Source of the DNA: an uncultured Lachnospiraceae bacterium
GTDB lineage: Bacteria; Bacillota; Clostridia; Lachnospirales; Lachnospiraceae
NCBI GenBank assembly: GCA_910578115.1
Contig: CAJTPO010000030.1
Location: 11,049 to 55,290 of the forward strand
Reading direction: 5' to 3'
DNA length: 44,242 nt
Shown: piece after piece, positions 32,885 through 40,931 of the stretch
Numbering within the stretch: position 1 is the stretch's first letter
Layout of the letters: every line of letters begins with the position of its first letter
Notes under the pieces: model-generated
Told to the model about the DNA's origin: nothing
Seen by the model: only the letters and a program-made list of their open reading frames with translations
Database searches by the model: none
Program-made: the position numbers and the translations under genes

Positions 32885-33886
32885 ATGAGCAGAAAGAAGA
32901 AAACACATTATTCCGGGATTGGCGGACAGGCTGTCCTGGAAGGCGTTATGATGAAAAATAAAGATCAATATGCGGTGGCGGTCAGGAAACCGAACGGAGA
33001 GATCGAAGTTGAAGTGGAACACTATATAGGCGTACTTCATGAGAGCAAACTGAAAAGTATTCCCTTTATCAGAGGCATATTTCAGTTTATTGATTCCATG
33101 ATTCTCGGTATGAGAAGTCTGAATTTTTCCGCATCCTTTTATGAGGAGGAGACCACGGAGGAAACCGTGACGGACAGGGCTTTTCATAAGCTTTTTAAAG
33201 ACAGGGCTGATCAGGTGCTGAGTGCTGTAGTCATGATATTTTCCCTGGCGCTCGCCATTGGCATTTTTATGGTGTTGCCATATTTTGTCACGTCTCTTTT
33301 TTCAGAATATATCAGAAGCACTTCTTTCATGGCAATTATCGAAGGTGTGCTGCGCATTGTAATCTTCGTATTGTATGTGCTGAGCATATCTTTGATGAAG
33401 GACATCAGACGGCTTTACCGGTATCATGGAGCGGAGCATAAGTGTATCAACTGCATTGAGAAGGGGCGGCCTTTGACGGTGCGGAATGTTATGCGCAGTT
33501 CCAGGCAGCATAAGAGATGCGGAACAAGCTTTATGCTGTTTGTCATGCTGGTCAGTGTGGTTTTATTCTTTTTCATCCGTGTGGAGAATCCGGGGTATCG
33601 CGTGTTGATCAGGATTGCCTTGATCCCGGTAATCGCTGGAATTTCATACGAGATTATCCGTCTGGCAGGAAGCAGCAGCAATATTCTGGTGAGGATCATT
33701 TCCGCTCCCGGTCTTTGGCTGCAGAGGCTGACGACCAGAGAGCCTGACGAGAGCATGGTGGAGGTTGCCATTGCAGCGGTAGAGGCGGTTTTTGACTGGA
33801 AAAATTATTTATATGAAACTTTTGGTTACGAGATAGATGACTCCTGGCTGACGGATGACGAAGAACAGGAAGAGGATGCGGAATGA
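32885..33886 (+). CDS. DUF1385 family membrane protein (YqhQ homolog)
   Basis: 333 residues. The N-terminus HYSGIGGQAVLEGVMMKNKDQYAVAVR is the DUF1385 hallmark. Membrane helices lie at about 112-138, 146-170 and, after YRYHGAEHKCINCIE and RQHKRCGTSFMLFVMLVSVVLFFF, at about 210-250. The conserved H and C residues of HGAEHKCINC look like a metal site. The function is unknown; the gene is regularly next to prmC-prfA in Firmicutes, as here. The stop overlaps the prmC ATG by four bases (ATGA), showing coupling. GAGG stands 9 bases before the ATG. Confidence 0.94.
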   Translation: MSRKKKTHYSGIGGQAVLEGVMMKNKDQYAVAVRKPNGEIEVEVEHYIGVLHESKLKSIPFIRGIFQFIDSMILGMRSLNFSASFYEEETTEETVTDRAFHKLFKDRADQVLSAVVMIFSLALAIGIFMVLPYFVTSLFSEYIRSTSFMAIIEGVLRIVIFVLYVLSISLMKDIRRLYRYHGAEHKCINCIEKGRPLTVRNVMRSSRQHKRCGTSFMLFVMLVSVVLFFFIRVENPGYRVLIRIALIPVIAGISYEIIRLAGSSSNILVRIISAPGLWLQRLTTREPDESMVEVAIAAVEAVFDWKNYLYETFGYEIDDSWLTDDEEQEEDAE

Positions 33887-34797
33887 GGTCACAAAGTGCT
33901 TATGCCCGGGAGGACGTGAAACGCAATTATAAAGAATTATATGAATGGGGGCGACAGAGCTTATGCTCGGCGGAGATTCCGGAGGCAGAGCTGAACGCAA
34001 GGCTGCTTCTGGAGTGGTGCTGTGGTACGGACCGAAATGCCCTGTTGGTACATGGCAGCCGCGCAGTATCGGTGGAGGAGTGTGACAGATATCGACAGGC
34101 GATTGCGCAAAGGAGCAGACGGATCCCATTGCAGTATATTACCGGAGAACAGGAGTTTATGGGATTGACTTTTTTAGTCAATGAAAACGTACTTATACCC
34201 AGGCAGGATACTGAAATATTGGTGGAGGAGGTACTCAGAAATCTTCACGACGGCATGCATATTCTGGATCTGTGTACCGGTTCCGGCTGTATTCTGCTCA
34301 GCCTGCTGCATTATTCTAACGCCAGCACCGGCATTGGAACGGACTGTTCCGAACCGGCGCTGCAGGTAGCGAGGCAGAATGCGGCACGCATTCTGGGTGA
34401 ATGCACACCGGAAGAGAAGGAGCGTGCCGTATTTGCGCAGGGAGACCTGTTTGAGGCATTAGATGGAGAAGAGAAATTTGATATAATCGTTTCAAATCCA
34501 CCCTATATAAGAACGAATGTTATTAAAACACTGATGCCGGAGGTGAGGGACTATGAGCCGCTTCAGGCACTGGATGGCAGAGAAGATGGTCTGTTTTTTT
34601 ACAGACGGATCATCGGGCAGGCGGGCGCGCATCTGCAGGGAGGTGGGATGCTTTTCCTGGAGATCGGATATGATCAGGGCGAGGATGTGAGCCGCCTGTT
34701 GCGCGAGGCAGGATACAGGCAGGTGGAAATTTTCAAGGATTATGCGGGAAATGACAGGGTGGTACAGGGAACCTACAGGTCGATTGCGGCCAAGTAG
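33883..34797 (+). CDS. prmC: Release factor glutamine methyltransferase PrmC (HemK)
   Basis: 304 residues, slightly longer than usual (about 280). A helical N-terminal RF-binding domain (1-90) is followed by the SAM-binding Rossmann fold with DLCTGSGCILLSLL (129-142) and the catalytic NPPY motif at 205-208. PrmC methylates the GGQ glutamine of RF1 and RF2. Its RF1 substrate gene follows 53 bases later. An alternative GTG at 33916 after GGGAGGAC is possible but would remove part of the first helix; the ATGA overlap with DUF1385 favours 33883. Confidence 0.95.
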   Translation: MRSQSAYAREDVKRNYKELYEWGRQSLCSAEIPEAELNARLLLEWCCGTDRNALLVHGSRAVSVEECDRYRQAIAQRSRRIPLQYITGEQEFMGLTFLVNENVLIPRQDTEILVEEVLRNLHDGMHILDLCTGSGCILLSLLHYSNASTGIGTDCSEPALQVARQNAARILGECTPEEKERAVFAQGDLFEALDGEEKFDIIVSNPPYIRTNVIKTLMPEVRDYEPLQALDGREDGLFFYRRIIGQAGAHLQGGGMLFLEIGYDQGEDVSRLLREAGYRQVEIFKDYAGNDRVVQGTYRSIAAK

Positions 34798-34850
34798 CAA
34801 GGTGTGGCAGTATATGGTTCCGGAAGTAAGCAGTTATTGTGGAGGAGACT

Positions 34851-35927
34851 ATGTTTGACAGATTAGATGACTTGTTGAGAAAGTTTGAAGAGATTATGAA
34901 TGAGTTGAGTGAACCGGATGTGGCGAATAATCAGGAGCGGTTCCGGGCGCTGATGAAGGAGCAGAGTGATCTGACGCCGATCGTTAATGCCTATAAAGAG
35001 TACAAGAAGTGCAGTCAGGATATAGAGGATTCCGTTTCCATGCTGGAGAGTGAATCTGATGAGGACATGCGGGAGATGCTCAAGGAAGAGCTTTCAGCAT
35101 CGAAGAAACGTGTGGAAGAGTTGGAGAAGGAGTTGAAGATTCTGCTTTTGCCGCAGGATCCCAACGATGGGAAGAATGTTATTGTGGAGATCAGAGCCGG
35201 TGCCGGCGGGGATGAGGCCGCGCTTTTTGCAGCGGAGATCTACCGTATGTATGTCCATTACGCAGAGGGCAGGCGATGGAAGGTGGAGACCATGGAAGTG
35301 GAGGAGATCGGGATCGGTGGTATGAAGAGTGTGACTTTTATGGTGACCGGACAGGGGGCCTACTCTGTCTTGAAGTATGAGAGCGGCGTGCACCGTGTGC
35401 AGCGTGTGCCGGAGACAGAGTCCGGGGGCAGGATCCATACGTCTACGATCAGTGTGGCGGTGATGCCGGAGGTCGACGATGACATTGATATTGTTATTGA
35501 GGATAAGGACGTGCGGATCGACGTCATGCGGGCGTCCGGTAACGGTGGACAGTGTGTCAATACGACGGATTCGGCAGTCCGCTTGACACATTATCCTACA
35601 GGTATCGTAGTGTACAGCCAGACGGAGAAGTCGCAGATTCAGAACAAGGCCAAGGCGTTTGCGCTGTTAAAGGCGAAACTTTATGATATAGAACAGCAGC
35701 AGAGGCATGATGCGGAGGCGGAGATGCGCAGGAGCCAGATCGGAACGGGAGACCGTTCGGAGAAGATCAGGACGTACAACTTCCCACAGGGACGAGTGAC
35801 GGATCACAGGATCAATCTGACGATCTACAAGCTGGATAAGGTGATGAACGGGGACATTCAGGAGATCCTCGACGCATGCATCGCCGCCGATCAGGCCGCA
35901 AAGCTGCTCAAGATGGGAGAAAGTTAA
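34851..35927 (+). CDS. prfA: Peptide chain release factor 1
   Basis: 358 residues from the ATG at 34851, with GGAGGAG 3-9 bases upstream; a GTG four codons earlier belongs to that ribosome site. Domain 2 holds the UAA/UAG reading motif region and domain 3 the catalytic loop SGNGGQCVNTTDSAVRLTHY with GGQ. The usual His after GGQ (GGQHVN) is Cys here, which from memory also occurs in related Clostridia. RF1 hydrolyses peptidyl-tRNA at UAA and UAG. It is the substrate of PrmC upstream. A chemoreceptor remnant starts directly at its stop codon. Confidence 0.97.
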   Translation: MFDRLDDLLRKFEEIMNELSEPDVANNQERFRALMKEQSDLTPIVNAYKEYKKCSQDIEDSVSMLESESDEDMREMLKEELSASKKRVEELEKELKILLLPQDPNDGKNVIVEIRAGAGGDEAALFAAEIYRMYVHYAEGRRWKVETMEVEEIGIGGMKSVTFMVTGQGAYSVLKYESGVHRVQRVPETESGGRIHTSTISVAVMPEVDDDIDIVIEDKDVRIDVMRASGNGGQCVNTTDSAVRLTHYPTGIVVYSQTEKSQIQNKAKAFALLKAKLYDIEQQQRHDAEAEMRRSQIGTGDRSEKIRTYNFPQGRVTDHRINLTIYKLDKVMNGDIQEILDACIAADQAAKLLKMGES

Positions 35928-36670
35928 ATGGCCTGATCGGCAGGTTCCATGAGCAGTTTCAGGATCTTAGGATTCTGGTGGAAGATGTGAATACGAAGAT
36001 TGCCGACAGCACGGGCATTACCATGGAACTGCAGAATACTTCCAATAAATCTATGGGCAATATGAAGAGACTGCAGACGGATATTGAGGACCTGGAAGAT
36101 AAATCACAGCATATCACGGATATTATCTCTACGATCACGCGGATCTCTTCCAAAACGAATCTGCTGGCACTGAACGCTTCTATCGAGGCTGCCAGAGCCG
36201 GGGAGGCGGGGAAAGGATTTGTAGTTGTAGCGGAAGAAATCCGCAGCCTGGCAGAACAGACGAAGGAAGCGACCGAGAGCATCAGGAAGCTGATTGTGGA
36301 GATTCAGGATCAGATCAATGCGACGGTGTCTGAGATTGGGGATGTGGCACGGATGCTGGAGCAGAGTGCGGAAATTACAGGAAATGTACGCGGAACTTTT
36401 GAGAAGATGGCCGGTTCCGTGGAGGAAATGGACAGACACAATCATGCTCTGTATGGTGGATTGCAGGAATTTGTGGCGGCGAAGGAAAATATTACGGATT
36501 CCTTTGAGCGTATTGATTCCGGCTCCGGCTGTTGTCTGACTTATTCCGAACAGGCTATGCAGATATCAATGCAGCAGGTGCAGACTATTTCCAGACTGAA
36601 AGATTTTGCAGGCAGACTGGATCGGCTGGCAGTAGAACTGCATGATAAAGTGAGCTCGTTCCATGTCTGA
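35928..36670 (+). pseudogene. Methyl-accepting chemotaxis protein, C-terminal signalling remnant
   Basis: An open frame, shifted relative to prfA, runs from inside the prfA end to TGA 36668-36670. About 247 codons lie past the prfA stop. It encodes the cytoplasmic coiled-coil of a chemoreceptor: ITDIISTITRISSKTNLLAL, then NASIEAARAGEAGKGFVVVA and EEIRSLAEQTKEATESI, which is the CheA/CheW-binding hairpin tip, and a return helix ending LAVELHDKVSSFHV. The ligand domain, membrane helices and HAMP are missing, and no start codon with a ribosome site exists. It is most simply a gene truncated by a deletion that stopped at the prfA stop codon. A short soluble MCP made by translational coupling cannot be excluded. 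Confidence 0.7.
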
Positions 36671-36711
36671 AAAGGATTGACTGTGATGTGCCGGGAAGGG
36701 GATGTGAGGAT

Positions 36712-37275
36712 ATGGATCATGCGGATCACAAGACACGGTGTATATGGGCGAATCCAAAGAATGAACTGTATGTAAAGTACCATGATGAGGAATGGGGGCA
36801 GCCGGTACATGATGACCATCGGCTGTTTGAGATGTTGATTCTGGAATCTTTTCAAGCAGGGCTGTCGTGGGAATGTGTTCTGAATAAGAGAGAAGCATTT
36901 CGGAAAGCCTTCGATGAATTTGACCTTGAGAAGGTCTGTGCATATGGGGAGGAGAAGCTGGAAGCGCTCAGACAGGATGGCGGTATAATCCGTAACCGGC
37001 TGAAGATTAAAGCGGCGGTTAATAACGCCCGTGTTTTTAAAAAGATCGCGGAGGAGTACGGTAGTTTTGCAAAGTATCTGTGGGGATATACACAAGAGCA
37101 GGTAGTGTATGAGAATGATAAGGTCAGCTCGCCGCTTTCAGATGCAATCTCCAAAGATCTTAAACGACGGGGAATGACCTTTGTGGGAACGACGATCATC
37201 TATGCTTATCTGCAGGCAGTTGGTATCATCTATTCTCATGAGAACGGTTGTTATCTATATCGGAAGGAAGAGTAG
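36712..37275 (+). CDS. tag: DNA-3-methyladenine glycosylase I
   Basis: About 187 residues. Motifs: RCIWANPKNELYVKYHDEEW, PVHDDHRLFEMLILESFQAG, LSWECVLNKREAFRKAF and RRGMTFVGTTIIYAYLQAVG. The zinc ligands of Tag are present: Cys and His near the N-terminus (RCIW, YHDEEWG) and SHENGC at the C-terminus. It removes 3-methyladenine from alkylated DNA. The ATG at 36712 fits the family start (a few residues before RCxW); an upstream GTG at 36688 is less likely. It forms a DNA-repair pair with nth, which starts 57 bases later. Confidence 0.93.
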   Translation: MDHADHKTRCIWANPKNELYVKYHDEEWGQPVHDDHRLFEMLILESFQAGLSWECVLNKREAFRKAFDEFDLEKVCAYGEEKLEALRQDGGIIRNRLKIKAAVNNARVFKKIAEEYGSFAKYLWGYTQEQVVYENDKVSSPLSDAISKDLKRRGMTFVGTTIIYAYLQAVGIIYSHENGCYLYRKEE

Positions 37276-37332
37276 GGACATAAGTCAGTTGGAGTCTTGA
37301 CAGATACTTGTTTACGGACAGAAGAAGGAGGC

Positions 37333-37977
37333 ATGAGTGTACGGATGAAGAAGAAAGAACTTGCGCTGGAGGCGATAGAGCGGCTGAAAAAGGAATATCC
37401 GGATGCGGCGTGTTCTCTTGACTATGATGAAGCGTGGAAACTGTTAGTCAGTGTGCGGCTGGCGGCGCAGTGTACGGATGCGAGAGTCAATGTGGTGGTG
37501 GAAAAGCTGTATGAACAATATCCGGATGTGGCGGCATTGGCGGCAGCACCGGTGGAGGAGATTGAGAAGATTGTCCATCCCTGCGGGTTGGGCAACAGCA
37601 AGGCGCGGGATATCAGTGCCTGTATGAAAATGCTGAAGGAGGAATATGACGGGAAAGTGCCGGATGATTTCGACGCGCTTTTAAAGCTTCCGGGGGTTGG
37701 AAGAAAGAGTGCGAATCTGATCATGGGAGATGTGTTCGGAAAACCGGCTATCGTTACGGATACACATTGTATTCGTCTGTGCAACAGGATTGGTCTGGTA
37801 GATGGCATCAAGGAACCGAAAAAGGTGGAGATGGCGTTGTGGAAGATTATTCCTCCGGAAGAAGGAAGCGACTTTTGCCACAGACTGGTTTGGCACGGCC
37901 GAGAAGTCTGCACAGCAAGAACCAGACCATATTGTGACAAATGCTGCCTGCAGGATATCTGTGCAAAGAATATATAG
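37333..37977 (+). CDS. nth: Endonuclease III
   Basis: 214 residues from the ATG at 37333, which has AAGGAGG directly upstream. The helix-hairpin-helix LPGVGRKSANLIMG carries the catalytic Lys and is followed by VTDTHCIRLCNRIGL with the catalytic Asp. The C-terminal [4Fe-4S] cluster is CTARTRPYCDKCCLQDIC. The first spacing has seven residues between Cys instead of six in the E. coli enzyme, a small insertion. It excises oxidised pyrimidines and cuts AP sites. A long hairpin at 38037 separates it from the convergent AraC gene. Confidence 0.95.
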   Translation: MSVRMKKKELALEAIERLKKEYPDAACSLDYDEAWKLLVSVRLAAQCTDARVNVVVEKLYEQYPDVAALAAAPVEEIEKIVHPCGLGNSKARDISACMKMLKEEYDGKVPDDFDALLKLPGVGRKSANLIMGDVFGKPAIVTDTHCIRLCNRIGLVDGIKEPKKVEMALWKIIPPEEGSDFCHRLVWHGREVCTARTRPYCDKCCLQDICAKNI

Positions 37978-38036
37978 GGAATAAATACGAAAGCAGATGT
38001 AACAGGGAAGACGGAGTCTGAACTGTTTAAGCATAT

Positions 38037-38079
38037 AGACCGGACTGTATCGCTGTTGCAAAACAGCACAGTCCGGTCT
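38037..38079. terminator. Bidirectional hairpin between nth and the AraC gene
   Basis: A 12-bp perfect stem, AGACCGGACTGT (38037-38048) with ACAGTCCGGTCT (38068-38079), capped by a 6-bp inner stem GCTGTT/AACAGC with a GCAA tetraloop. The two flanking genes converge on it. There is no T tract, so it could stop transcription with Rho or protect 3' ends. Confidence 0.7.
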
Positions 38080-38099
38080 GTCGTATCGGCGAAGAAGGA

Positions 38100-39137
38100 T
38101 CAGATCATTGGAACTTCGAAAGGACTGTTGTTCTGGGGAATCTCGCCGGATGGAATTTTATGGGTTCGATAGTAGGTGGGAGTACATCCCAGGAATTTTT
38201 TAAATAATTTATTAAAATAGCTTACGTTATTAAATCCTACAGACAACGCGATATCAGCGATGGACATAGGGTTTTTGATGGTTTCGATCATTTTCTTGGT
38301 GGCTTCCAGAATACGATATCTCATCAAATATTCAAAAGGGGTCATCTGTAACGTGCGGGCAAAGCAGCGGCAGCATTCACTTTTACTGATATGGATGCTG
38401 TTGGCAATTTCGTCCAGGGAGATAGGATCTGCATGATGCTTTCTGATAAAAAGCATGGCCTGCTTTACACGCTGCTCATCTGTGGAAACGTGGGGCGGCG
38501 GTGCAGTGGTCAATTCCGGGAAACGGGAGATGAGTTCCGCCCAGAAACGGCACAGGTATCCTTTCGTGGCAATTTCATAACCGAATTGTTTGGTCAGGTT
38601 GGCAGCAATCGTGTCATTGACCGCGTCCAACATGCGTTCGTGCCAGGGATCGTTCTCGTTGAGGACCATCATCTTAAACAGATGAAAATTCTGAACCGGC
38701 AGCAGAAACTGTGTCTGCAGATAATTATTCTTGTATCCGAACAGGAAATCGGGATGGAAAACAAGAGAATAGAAAGTACAGTTCTTGTGATCCATGGAGC
38801 GGATAGAATGCATGACATTCTGATTGATGATGATGCCCTGTCCCGGATTCAGGGGGTAGGAGACGTCGTCACTGGAGACTTCGGCGTGACCGTTGTTGAC
38901 GATCAGGATCTCCATCTCTTCATGCCAGTGCCAGCGAATCCTGTTCATGTAGGATTTGCTCAGGTCGAGATAGTAGACGCCGACGGGATAATCCAGAGTT
39001 CCGAAACCGTCCTGTACATAATAATCGTCATATGTTTTAACCGGGGATTCCTCAGAAGGTGTATTCGGGGTTAGAGCATTGATGGCTGTATGCACTGTAT
39101 GAGTATCTGTGTTTGCTGTGTCAGTAAGTTTGTGCAT
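38100..39137 (-). CDS. AraC family transcriptional regulator
   Basis: 345 residues from the ATG at 39137, where AGAGGAAATC lies just upstream; a longer frame to 39182 lacks a ribosome site. The N-terminal cupin domain has IRWHWHEEMEILIVNNGHAE and PLNPGQGIIINQNVMHSIR, the sugar-sensing fold. The C-terminal domain (about 240-340) has two helix-turn-helices: SLDEIANSIHISKSECCRCF and SIADIALSVGFNNVSYFNKL, followed by FKKFLGCTPTYYR. Such proteins activate carbohydrate-use genes. The divergent neighbour is only a remnant, so a nearby target is not evident. Confidence 0.94.
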   Translation of the reverse strand: MHKLTDTANTDTHTVHTAINALTPNTPSEESPVKTYDDYYVQDGFGTLDYPVGVYYLDLSKSYMNRIRWHWHEEMEILIVNNGHAEVSSDDVSYPLNPGQGIIINQNVMHSIRSMDHKNCTFYSLVFHPDFLFGYKNNYLQTQFLLPVQNFHLFKMMVLNENDPWHERMLDAVNDTIAANLTKQFGYEIATKGYLCRFWAELISRFPELTTAPPPHVSTDEQRVKQAMLFIRKHHADPISLDEIANSIHISKSECCRCFARTLQMTPFEYLMRYRILEATKKMIETIKNPMSIADIALSVGFNNVSYFNKLFKKFLGCTPTYYRTHKIPSGEIPQNNSPFEVPMI

Positions 39138-39280
39138 GATTTCCTCTGTATATTTTGGTGCAAAATATTTATTGCAAAACATTTATATAGAAGCGATTGC
39201 ATTTATCATAGCATGTTATGGGTGCAGAGTCAAAGTGAATGTGCAGGTTTTATATATAGAGTCAGCGACATTGGAAATAG

Positions 39281-39580
39281 CAGGAGACTTGTGTACTGGG
39301 AGAATATGAACTGCTTTTCAGTAAGATGGAGATCAGCCCTTTCCGGATTCGGATGTATACGGAAAAAGAAGCCGCACAACATGCCGTATGGGGAAAGACG
39401 GTGTATCTGACAGGGGTACGGTATGAGGACGGGAGCGTCGTAGAAGAGAACGGAATGCAGTTAAATATGTCCGGGCATATGGATGAGGCGGAGGAATTCT
39501 GCTTTGAGATCCCTCTGGATACGGCCATAGATCCGGATAAAACGGCAGCGCAGGAGAATCCGGCCGGAAAGAAGAATTGA
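39281..39580 (+). pseudogene. C-terminal remnant of an unidentified protein
   Basis: The frame opens after a TAG (39278-39280) and ends at TGA 39578-39580. It reads CVLGEYELLFSKMEISPFRI, then TEKEAAQHAVWGKTVYLTGV and a polar, acidic tail ending in GKKN. The sequence is protein-like with an immunoglobulin-like strand pattern. It recalls the extracellular C-terminus of DUF4179/DUF5643 anti-sigma-type proteins, but this is a weak resemblance. An ATG at 39326 has no clear ribosome site. A preceding frame (about 39241-39310) may hold more of the same gene after a frameshift. Most likely a truncated gene. Confidence 0.4.
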
Positions 39581-39668
39581 TTTCTCTTGCAGCGTGTGAT
39601 TTTTCCCGGGAGCAGGGCGGAGAGATCGGTGTAAGCCAGAAAGGCCAGATACAGATACTGCCAAACAC

Positions 39669-39700
39669 AGGCCAGAGTTCGCAAGCGCGATCCCTGGCCT
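39669..39700 (-). terminator. Weak hairpin after the amidohydrolase gene
   Basis: AGGCCAG (39669-39675) pairs with CTGGCCT (39694-39700) around an 18-base loop containing a small GC pairing. It lies about 20 bases past the amidohydrolase stop on the minus strand. No T tract. Confidence 0.4.
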
Positions 39701-39720
39701 TATCCATGCTCCCGGCCTGT

Positions 39721-40758
39721 TTAAATCCTCAGCAAAGCCCTGGCATTTTTGAACGCAATCTGCTCATACAACTCTCCGGGAAGCTCCTTAAGCTGGTTCA
39801 GGGCGTGCTCCATTCCCCAGCTATCGGGGGTGATGGGGTAGTCGGATCCAAACAGTATCCTGTCGCTTCCCACGATCTTGGCCGCGCACGCAATGGCTTC
39901 GGCGCTCATGGAATGCGTGTCTACGTAGATGTTGTCGGTGTAATGTTTCATATTGCGGAGAAAATGCTCCGGAACAGCCGGGTCCGTAACGTGGCGTCCT
40001 GCTTTGGCGGCCCCGGCAGAATACATGGTGTAGAGCATTTCCATCCGTTCCAGCATAAAGGGATACATGCCCCCTGCCTGTCCCATGACCACCTTAAGCC
40101 CCGGATGGCGGTCAAAGACTCCCGAAAGTACCAGTCTGGCAACACAGAGAGCATCTTCCATCAGCTGCCCCATGCCGGCATACAGAAGGTTATCATTCAT
40201 GAAGCCGGGAAGGGGAGCGGCAGGATCATTGATCTTATACAGGTTGCTGAAATGGATAAACACCGGTTTCCCGGCCTGTTCCGCTTCGGCCCAGAAAGGT
40301 TCGAAGACGGGGGAGTCCAGAAAGCGAAGCTGTCCGTCCATATGGTATGCGGCGATGACGGAATACCCTTTTACTTCATCCCCGCACCGGCCGATCTCCG
40401 GGAGAGCCTCATCTCCAAGGCGAAGGTCAATGAATGCCGTGGCCAGAAGGCGCCCCTGACTTTCCCGGCACAGGGCGATGGTCCGGTCATTGAGCAGGCG
40501 GACCGCCTGTGACCGGGCAAGACCGTTGGTTTCACAGGCGGCATCCAGAATCTGCGTGATATTGGCAGAGTAGGTGATCAGAGAGTGGCTGATGCCGCAG
40601 GCAGCCATCTTTTCACAGCGCAGAGAAGGGTTTTCAAAGGCCGGGTCGTTCCAGAGATAGACAGGGCCGAAGTCCTGTCTGCCGGTCCGTTTCATCCAGG
40701 AAAGATAATCGGTATTGAAAGGGGCGGCCACATGGTGGGCATGACAATCAATCAACAT
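39721..40758 (-). CDS. Amidohydrolase family protein (Amidohydro_2, ACMSD-like)
   Basis: 345 residues. Features of the metal-dependent TIM-barrel decarboxylase/hydrolase group: MLIDCHAHH at strand 1 (the HxH pair), GKPVFIHFSNL (third His), GLKVVMGQAGGMYPFMLERM and RILFGSDYP (catalytic Asp). In relatives known to me the fourth motif reads HxGG; here it is GQAGG, so one metal ligand is replaced by Gln. Likely roles are decarboxylation or hydrolysis of a cyclic or aromatic carboxylate; the substrate is unknown. AGGAGGAATC precedes the ATG. It is divergent from the YesM/YesN-type pair, which may regulate it. Confidence 0.87.
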   Translation of the reverse strand: MLIDCHAHHVAAPFNTDYLSWMKRTGRQDFGPVYLWNDPAFENPSLRCEKMAACGISHSLITYSANITQILDAACETNGLARSQAVRLLNDRTIALCRESQGRLLATAFIDLRLGDEALPEIGRCGDEVKGYSVIAAYHMDGQLRFLDSPVFEPFWAEAEQAGKPVFIHFSNLYKINDPAAPLPGFMNDNLLYAGMGQLMEDALCVARLVLSGVFDRHPGLKVVMGQAGGMYPFMLERMEMLYTMYSAGAAKAGRHVTDPAVPEHFLRNMKHYTDNIYVDTHSMSAEAIACAAKIVGSDRILFGSDYPITPDSWGMEHALNQLKELPGELYEQIAFKNARALLRI

Positions 40759-40792
40759 GATAGATTCCTCCTTCGTTGTAAATTTGTATCAC

Positions 40793-40821
40793 TTGATTTT
40801 TGGATAAAGCTATTTTATAGT
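40793..40821 (+). promoter_or_regulatory. Promoter of the two-component operon
   Basis: TTGATT (40793-40798), 17-base spacer, TATAGT (40816-40821), about 110 bases before the kinase ATG at 40932. Confidence 0.55.
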
Positions 40822-40931
40822 AAAGCTGTAACGAAATAAATAAGAAATAAGACCAGTTATGTTTAAAATATGACAGGTTTTACGTAAAATACAGAGGCAA
40901 AAGTGTCAGTTGACAAAAAAAGAGGGGCCTG

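Noticed and set aside
32755..32961. 68-residue frame directly after rpmE
   Set aside because: Its 5' part is the rpmE terminator hairpin and it overlaps DUF1385 out of frame.
39577..40512. 311-residue plus-strand frame opposite the amidohydrolase
   Set aside because: The minus frame has clear metal-site motifs and a strong ribosome site; the plus frame has neither.
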